Shown here piece by piece: positions 59,372 through 64,000 of a stretch of 64,000 nucleotides of DNA. Below the pieces are notes generated by a model. It worked only from the letters and a program-made list of their open reading frames with translations. It ran no database searches and had not been told where the DNA came from. The translations under genes were made by a program, and so were the position numbers. The stretch comes from DATJKD01 sp963728295. GTDB lineage: Bacteria > Pseudomonadota > Gammaproteobacteria > Steroidobacterales > Steroidobacteraceae. Where the stretch lies: NCBI GenBank assembly GCA_963728295.1, contig CAVSKB010000006.1, positions 1-64,000 of the forward strand. Reading direction: 5' to 3'. Positions within the stretch are counted from its first letter, which is position 1, and each line of letters begins with the position of its first letter.

Positions 59372-60571
59372 TCAGCCGGTCTGCGTGCGATGCTGGCCCG
59401 TGCGGACGGTCTCCGCATCCTCGCGTATGAACTCGAGGATCTCGGATTGGCGGGCCTGGGCGTCGGCGTAGCCCAGGCGCATCAGCTCGCGCGTGTAGGC
59501 CGCATCGAAAAGCAGGTAACTCACGAGCAGCCCGCCGCGCGCCTCGAGCGCACCGATCGTCCGCAGGAGCGACCGCAGGCTGCGCGGCAGCCGGGCCACG
59601 TGCTTGCGCGCAATCGCGGTCGGATCGACGCTCGGCTGGATCACCAGCACATCGATCGGCTTGCGGCCCGGGGTCGCGGCGCCTTCGCAGGCGAGCAACA
59701 GCCCATTCACCTGCTGGAGCCGCTCGAGGTCGATCGACAGGCCGTCCGCGAAGAGCGAGTCGAGGACGAAGCCGAGCAGATCGCCCGGGCTCGGCGGATC
59801 GGGCGAATCCGCCAGCAGCGATGCCGCGGCACCCACCCGCGTCCCGACGACGAGCAGCCGGTTGGCGCCCATGTGCACCGCAGGGGAGAGCGGCGCGAGC
59901 TGACGCATCGCGCCGTCGCCGAAATATTCGCCATCGACGCTGGCGGCGGGGAAGATGAACGGAATCGCAGAGCTCGCCATCAGCACCTCGAGGTCGATTG
60001 CACGGCGGACTCCGGCGCGCCGCACGCGCGTCCATTCCTCCACGTTCGGCCGGGCCTCGAAGAACGCGACGGCGCGACCGCTCGCATAGCTCGTCGCCGC
60101 GATGGCCAGCGCCTGGACGGGTCCCGCCGCGATGCTTTCCTTCAGATGGTCGAACCGCAGCATGCGCGGCAGCAGCTCGCGCAACGGTGAAGTGTCGAGC
60201 AGCGCACGCGGCGGCGGCAACAAATGGCCGAACGAGATCAGCGAGAAGAGCCACTGCAACCCCGCGCGCAGCATGCTGGCGCGGTTGACCCGCATGACCT
60301 GGTCGACGGTGAAGTTGCCCCATACCCGTTCGAGGGCATAGACGGCGTCGTTGAAATGCGATGCGTGCGCGGCGATCGCGGTGGCGTTGATCGCACCCGC
60401 CGAGGTGCCGACCAGCACCTCGAAGGGACAGGGTGAGTTCTTCGGCAGCCACTCGCAGATGGCCCGCAGTACGCCGACCTGATATGCCGCGCGCGCGCCG
60501 CCGCCCGCGAGCACCAGCGCCTCGCGGTTCTCGAAAAAGAAGTAGTTGGTGTCCGGGTTGACCGCCATCAA
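59372..60571 (-). CDS. Patatin-like phospholipase family protein
   Basis: The product is 399 residues. The oxyanion motif is LVLAGGGARAAYQVGVLRAI, the nucleophile is in GTSAGAINATAIAAH (Ser) and the catalytic Asp in DGEYFGDGAMRQL, a complete Ser-Asp dyad. No signal peptide is visible, so it is probably cytoplasmic or membrane associated. It is a lipid acyl hydrolase; the substrate is unknown. It converges on rapZ (19-base gap) and is divergent from the peroxiredoxin. Confidence 0.9.
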   Translation of the reverse strand: MMAVNPDTNYFFFENREALVLAGGGARAAYQVGVLRAICEWLPKNSPCPFEVLVGTSAGAINATAIAAHASHFNDAVYALERVWGNFTVDQVMRVNRASMLRAGLQWLFSLISFGHLLPPPRALLDTSPLRELLPRMLRFDHLKESIAAGPVQALAIAATSYASGRAVAFFEARPNVEEWTRVRRAGVRRAIDLEVLMASSAIPFIFPAASVDGEYFGDGAMRQLAPLSPAVHMGANRLLVVGTRVGAAASLLADSPDPPSPGDLLGFVLDSLFADGLSIDLERLQQVNGLLLACEGAATPGRKPIDVLVIQPSVDPTAIARKHVARLPRSLRSLLRTIGALEARGGLLVSYLLFDAAYTRELMRLGYADAQARQSEILEFIREDAETVRTGQHRTQTG

Positions 60572-60653
60572 TGCCTCAGTCTGTCAATGTGAGGGTTCGG
60601 GCCTTAACATGGCAAGCGCCGGGCGCCCAATCCAGGACGCCGTGGAGACTCGA

Positions 60654-61205
60654 ATGGTGACGCAGTTCGCGAAATTTTCCGCGTGGCTCGTGGCGGCGCT
60701 TTGTGCGGTGGCGCTGACGGCTTCGGCCGCGACGCCGGAGGCCGGCAGCCAGGCCCCCGCGTTCCGCCTGCAGGACCAGGACGGCAAGTGGCACGCGCTC
60801 CAGGATTACAAGGGCAAGTGGGTCGCACTGTACTTCTATCCCAAGGACGCCACGCCGGGTTGCACGACGCAGGCCTGCGAATTCCGCGACAACGTCTTCG
60901 CCTTCGACAAGGAAGGTGCAGTGATCCTGGGAATCAGCGTCGACGACGTCGCGTCGCACAAGGCCTTTGCCAAGGAGCAAAGCCTGCCGTTCACGCTCCT
61001 TGCAGACCCGGACAAGGCGGTGACCAGGCGTTACGGCGTGCTCAAGACCTACATGGGCGTGATGGAGATGGCGAGGCGCGATACGTTCCTGATCGATCCG
61101 CAGGGCAAGGTCGCGAAGCACTACGAATCGGTCAATCCCGAGGGTCACTCGAAGGTGGTGCTCGCCGACATCCGGACGTTCAAGGGCGCCGCCTCCGGCA
61201 ACTAA
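60654..61205 (+). CDS. Exported peroxiredoxin (Bcp/PrxQ type)
   Basis: The product is 183 residues from ATG 60654 (MVTQFAKFSAWLVAALCAVA). A signal peptide ending near LTASAATPEAG sends it to the periplasm. The PrxQ active site YPKDATPGCTTQACEFRDN has the peroxidatic and resolving Cys five residues apart, and the fold continues ILGISVDDVASHKAFAKEQS. Most Bcp proteins are cytoplasmic; the export signal is the notable point. It reduces peroxides. Confidence 0.9.
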   Translation: MVTQFAKFSAWLVAALCAVALTASAATPEAGSQAPAFRLQDQDGKWHALQDYKGKWVALYFYPKDATPGCTTQACEFRDNVFAFDKEGAVILGISVDDVASHKAFAKEQSLPFTLLADPDKAVTRRYGVLKTYMGVMEMARRDTFLIDPQGKVAKHYESVNPEGHSKVVLADIRTFKGAASGN

Positions 61206-61327
61206 GCCTGGCTTTCTCACGGCCCGGGTCGTTTTGCCCGAGTTTGAGACGCGGTCGGGGTCGATGCGCGCTCCGCCGCGGTGGCTGCTGATCCGCGCGC
61301 GTGTCTCCTGTCGAGCCGGCGTTTGGA

Positions 61328-61519
61328 CCGGGTGTCTCGTGGGCCGCGAGCACGCTCGAGCCGCCACGGGTAGACGTCGCGGGCACTCCGAAGCGATGAC
61401 TCCGCGACGATTCCGCGATACCGCCGACGATGCGGCGTGCTCCGACAAGAGTGTGCGGGGCAGCATCTTCAGCCCTGTAACGTCCCTTGATCGTGGTGAC
61501 CGGCCCACGAGACACCCGG
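61328..61519. repeat. 19-bp perfect inverted repeat in the peroxiredoxin-tonB intergenic region
   Basis: CCGGGTGTCTCGTGGGCCG at 61328-61346 and its exact complement CGGCCCACGAGACACCCGG at 61501-61519 flank 154 bases. No gene is recognised in 61206-61556, which is the convergent gap between the peroxiredoxin and tonB. Neither arm resembles an insertion-sequence end I know. It could fold into a long hairpin in either transcript. Confidence 0.6.
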
Positions 61520-61556
61520 GCCGAGCGTCGGCGAGCAGTCGACATCCGCGATCGAC

Positions 61557-62243
61557 TCAGCTGGGGCGCAGCGCGAATTCGACAGGCACGCGCACGTAAG
61601 CCGCGCGGGCGCGGCCGTCCGCGACATACGGCCGGAAGAGCGCCGCGCGCACTGCCTCGATTGCAGCATCATCGAGCCGAGCATGGCCGCTCGAGCGCAG
61701 GATCTGCACCTCGTTCGGGCGCCCGTCGATGCCGATCAAGACCCTGACCAGTACCTCTCCTTCCTCGCGCGCACGGCGTGAGGCCGGGGGATAGCGCGGT
61801 ACGGGCGGCACCACGTAGCCGACCGACTGCGCGTCGATGATCGGCGGTGCGTCGGTGTCAGCGCTCCGCACCGGCGGCGAGGCGGCCTGCGGCACAGCAG
61901 TCGGCGGAGGCAGGCTGATCGCGGTCGAGGATTTTGCGAACGTGACCTGCGGCAGCGGCACGTCGGGCAATACGGGTTTCCAGTCGACCATCTGCGGCAG
62001 CGACGGCTCCGTTGCATCAGGCCGCCGCGACTCGGGAAGGATCGATGCTTCGATCACGGTATTTGTGATCTGCAGACGGGGTGAAACCTTCACGGCGAGC
62101 AGTCCGCCGAGCGCGACCGCATGGATCACGATCACGGCAAGAAGTGCAACGCTTTTGGACGGGTCCGGGACGCGCGAGGACAGACTGTCCCAGCGACTGC
62201 CCTCCGGGAAAATCAGGCGTCCCTGTTCGACACTGATGGCCAC
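61557..62243 (-). CDS. Energy transducer TonB-like protein
   Basis: The product is about 228 residues from GTG 62243 (VAISVEQGRLIFPEGSRWDS). One membrane helix (SVALLAVIVIHAVALGGLLA) has the conserved His of TonB. A Pro-rich periplasmic spacer follows, then the C-terminal TonB domain: VPRYPPASRRAREEGEVLVR and VLIGIDGRPNEVQILRSSGH. It couples proton motive force to outer-membrane receptors with ExbBD, which are not in the window. A candidate Fur box lies just upstream, consistent with iron uptake. Confidence 0.88.
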   Translation of the reverse strand: MAISVEQGRLIFPEGSRWDSLSSRVPDPSKSVALLAVIVIHAVALGGLLAVKVSPRLQITNTVIEASILPESRRPDATEPSLPQMVDWKPVLPDVPLPQVTFAKSSTAISLPPPTAVPQAASPPVRSADTDAPPIIDAQSVGYVVPPVPRYPPASRRAREEGEVLVRVLIGIDGRPNEVQILRSSGHARLDDAAIEAVRAALFRPYVADGRARAAYVRVPVEFALRPS

Positions 62244-62250
62244 CTGCAAA

Positions 62251-62265
62251 TGATAACGATTCGCA
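62251..62265 (-). promoter_or_regulatory. Candidate Fur box upstream of tonB
   Basis: TGATAACGATTCGCA matches 11 of 15 positions of the 7-1-7 Fur consensus TGATAATCATTATCA. It is 8 bases from the tonB GTG and in an AT-rich patch in otherwise GC-rich DNA. Iron repression of tonB is common. Confidence 0.5.
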
Positions 62266-62333
62266 TTGCTAACGCAAGGCCGGTCACGACAAGCGCTGGT
62301 TTGCGGGGGTTCGCGGGGCGGGATCAGGCCCGG

Positions 62334-63500
62334 AGCGCGCGAATCGCCCGGTCCAGGCCCTCCAGGGTCAGCGGGTACATCCGTTCGCCGAGCAGCTGCC
62401 GGGTGATGCCGATCGACGCGGTGTAATCCCAGCGCTTTTCGGGCTCGGGGTTGAGCCACACGTGCTTGGGGTAGCGGGTGCGTAAGGCGCTGTATCCACA
62501 CAGCTCCCGCCTCGTCGTTCCAGTGCTCGATGCTGCCGCCGGGCTGCATGATCTCGTAGGGGCTCATGCTCGCGTCGCCGACGAAGATGACGCGGTAGTC
62601 GGGCGGGTAGGTGCGCAGGAGCTCGAGGGTCGGGGTGCGAACCGCATGCCGGCGCCGACCGTCACGCCAGACGGATTCGTACAGGAAGTTGTGGAAGTAG
62701 TAGTACTCGAGATGCTTGAACTCGCTGCGCGCCGCGGAGAAGAGTTCCTCGCAGACCCGCACGTGACTGTCCATCGATCCGCCAACATCGAGTAACAGCA
62801 GGACCTTCACGGCGTTGTGCCGTTCCGGTACGAAGCGGAGATCGAGCAGGCCCGCGTTGCGCGCGGTCGAATCGATCGTGCCGTCGAGATCGAACTCCTC
62901 CGCCGCGCCATCCCGCGCGAAGCGCCGGAGTTTTCGCAGCGCGATCTTGATGTTCCGCGTCCCGAGCTCGATCGTGTCATCGAGATTCCGGAACTCGCGC
63001 TTCTCCCAGACCTTGACCGCCCGCCGCCCGCCCCCTTGCCCGCCCATGCGGATGCCTTCCGGGTTGAAGCCGCCATGGCCAAAGGGCGAAGTCCCGCCCG
63101 TGCCGATCCACTTGCTGCCGCCTTCGTGCCGGCCTCGCTGTTCGCGCAGGCGCTCGGCGAGCGTTTCCATCAGCTTGTCCCAGCCCCCGAGGGCCTCGAC
63201 CTTCGCCTTCTCCTCGTCCGTCAGCACGCGCTCGAGCGTCTTGCGCAGCCAGTCGGCCGGGATCTCCGTTGCAAGGCCGGCGAAGACCCGTTCGGCACCC
63301 TTGAAATGCGCGGCGAACGCGCGGTCGTAACGGTCGTAGTGCTTCTCGTCCTTCACCAACGCAGCGCGCGCAAGGTAGTAGAACCCGTCAACGTCCTCCA
63401 CCGCGACACGCGCATCGAGCGCTGCGAGCAGCGCAAGGTACTCGGTCACCGTGACCGGGATACCGGCGTCCCGAAGCGTGAAGAAGAAACGGTTGAGCAT
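62334..63500 (-). CDS. VWA domain protein, CoxE-like (one frameshift)
   Basis: The product is about 388 residues after correction. The N-terminal region opens MLNRFFFTLRDAGIPVTVTE. The VWA domain starts VKVLLLLDVGGSMDSHVRVC, a DXGXS variant MIDAS that is normal in this subfamily, and continues VIFVGDASMSPYEIMQPGGS. One extra base near 62481 precedes RYPKHVWLNPEPEKRWDYTA; the corrected stop is at 62334. A Gly-rich linker lies near residues 128-152. It follows the MoxR gene after 4 bases, and such pairs act in metal-centre or complex assembly; the target is unknown. Confidence 0.85.
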
Positions 63501-63504
63501 GGCC

Positions 63505-64000
63505 TCAGCTGCGCTGCTGGCGGCGCTGCAGGAACATCACCTGCTCGAACAGGTGTACGTCCTGCTCGTTCTTCAGCAGCGCGCCGTACAGCGGCGGCAG
63601 GCTCTTCCGCGGATCGTCTGCGCGCAGCGCCTCGGCCGGCACGTCCTCGGCGAGCAGGAGCTTGAGCCAGTCGAGGAGCTCCGAGGTCGAGGGTTTCTTC
63701 TTGAGGCCCGGCACTTCGCGCACGCGGTAGAACGCGTTAAGCGCCTCCGCCAGCAGCTCGCGCTTCAGATCGGGGAAGTGCACGGCAACGATGCGCGTCA
63801 TCGTCTCGGCGTCCGGGAAGCGGATGAAATGGAAGAAACAGCGCCGCAGGAAGGCGTCGGGCAACTCCTTCTCGTTGTTGCTCGTGATCACCACTATCGG
63901 ACGGTGACGCGCCTTGATGAGCTGGCGCGTCTCGTGGATGAAGAACTCCATACGATCGAGCTCGAGCAGCAGGTCGTTCGGGAACTCGATGTCGGCCTTG
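63505..64000 (-). CDS. MoxR-family AAA+ ATPase, C-terminal part (5' end beyond window)
   Basis: Reading in from the right edge gives KADIEFPNDLLLELDRMEFF, then PIVVITSNNEKELPDAFLRR (sensor 1 and arginine-finger region) and CFFHFIRFPDAETMTRIVAV. These are the conserved C-terminal features of MoxR-type AAA+ proteins; Walker A lies outside the window. The stop at 63505 is 4 bases upstream of the VWA gene, so the two form an operon. Confidence 0.88.
   Translation of the reverse strand, partial: KADIEFPNDLLLELDRMEFFIHETRQLIKARHRPIVVITSNNEKELPDAFLRRCFFHFIRFPDAETMTRIVAVHFPDLKRELLAEALNAFYRVREVPGLKKKPSTSELLDWLKLLLAEDVPAEALRADDPRKSLPPLYGALLKNEQDVHLFEQVMFLQRRQQRS

Noticed and set aside
62700..62830. 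Degenerate VWA metal site (DVGGS rather than DXSXS)
   Set aside because: This DXGXS variant is normal for the CoxE-like subfamily and does not by itself suggest loss of function.

Overview
The window is high-GC chromosomal DNA from a gammaproteobacterium. Evidence: a division and cell-wall (dcw) cluster in the E. coli-like order mraZ-rsmH-ftsL-ftsI-murE-murF-mraY-murD-ftsW-murG-murC-ddl-ftsQ-ftsA-ftsZ-lpxC; the gamma-type genes zapD, yacG, lppC/lpoA, sspA-sspB and rapZ; and a class A RNase P RNA. I cannot place it below class level.

Layout. 1-11 kb is accessory surface-glycan or glycolipid DNA: a bi-domain oxidoreductase, a YbhN-type membrane protein, two methyltransferases and an acyltransferase (all frameshifted), then an intact polyprenyl-phosphate-type GT2, a GT-C-like membrane protein and a membrane sulfatase-family protein. 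11-18 kb is the type IV pilus block pilA-pilB-pilC-pilD followed by coaE-zapD-yacG. 17.9-18.8 kb holds a small winged-helix plus nucleotidyltransferase pair with its own palindrome, resembling a toxin-antitoxin unit. 18.7-26 kb is mutT, secA, an M23 peptidase, a dciA-like gene, an MHS transporter and lpxC. 26-42.8 kb is the dcw cluster on the minus strand, driven from a promoter with three MraZ boxes. 43.2-48.2 kb holds rnpB, an alpha/beta hydrolase, purU, rsmI, lppC and yraN. 48.2-51.8 kb is sspB-sspA and the cytochrome bc1 operon. 51.9-59.4 kb is murA-ibaG and kdsD-kdsC-lptC-lptA-lptB-rpoN-rapZ. The right end has a patatin, a peroxiredoxin, a tonB-like gene with a possible Fur box, and a VWA/MoxR pair.

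Functional links. pilA has a perfect sigma-54 promoter and a pair of spaced palindromes upstream that could bind PilR; the sigma-54 gene itself lies at 57 kb. The kds/lpt block makes Kdo and exports LPS, and lpxC commits lipid A synthesis. The mur genes, murA and lpoA serve peptidoglycan synthesis.

Sequence quality matters for reading this window. Many essential genes (ftsZ, ftsA, ftsQ, ddl, murC, ftsW, murD, mraY, murF, murE, kdsD, lptA, rpoN) are interrupted by single-base indels, nearly always insertions beside CG/GC steps, with the protein sequence resuming perfectly in the next frame. I read these as consensus errors, not gene decay. The broken genes at 1-6 kb show both insertions and deletions, so there real decay cannot be excluded. 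No tRNA, CRISPR array or insertion sequence was seen.
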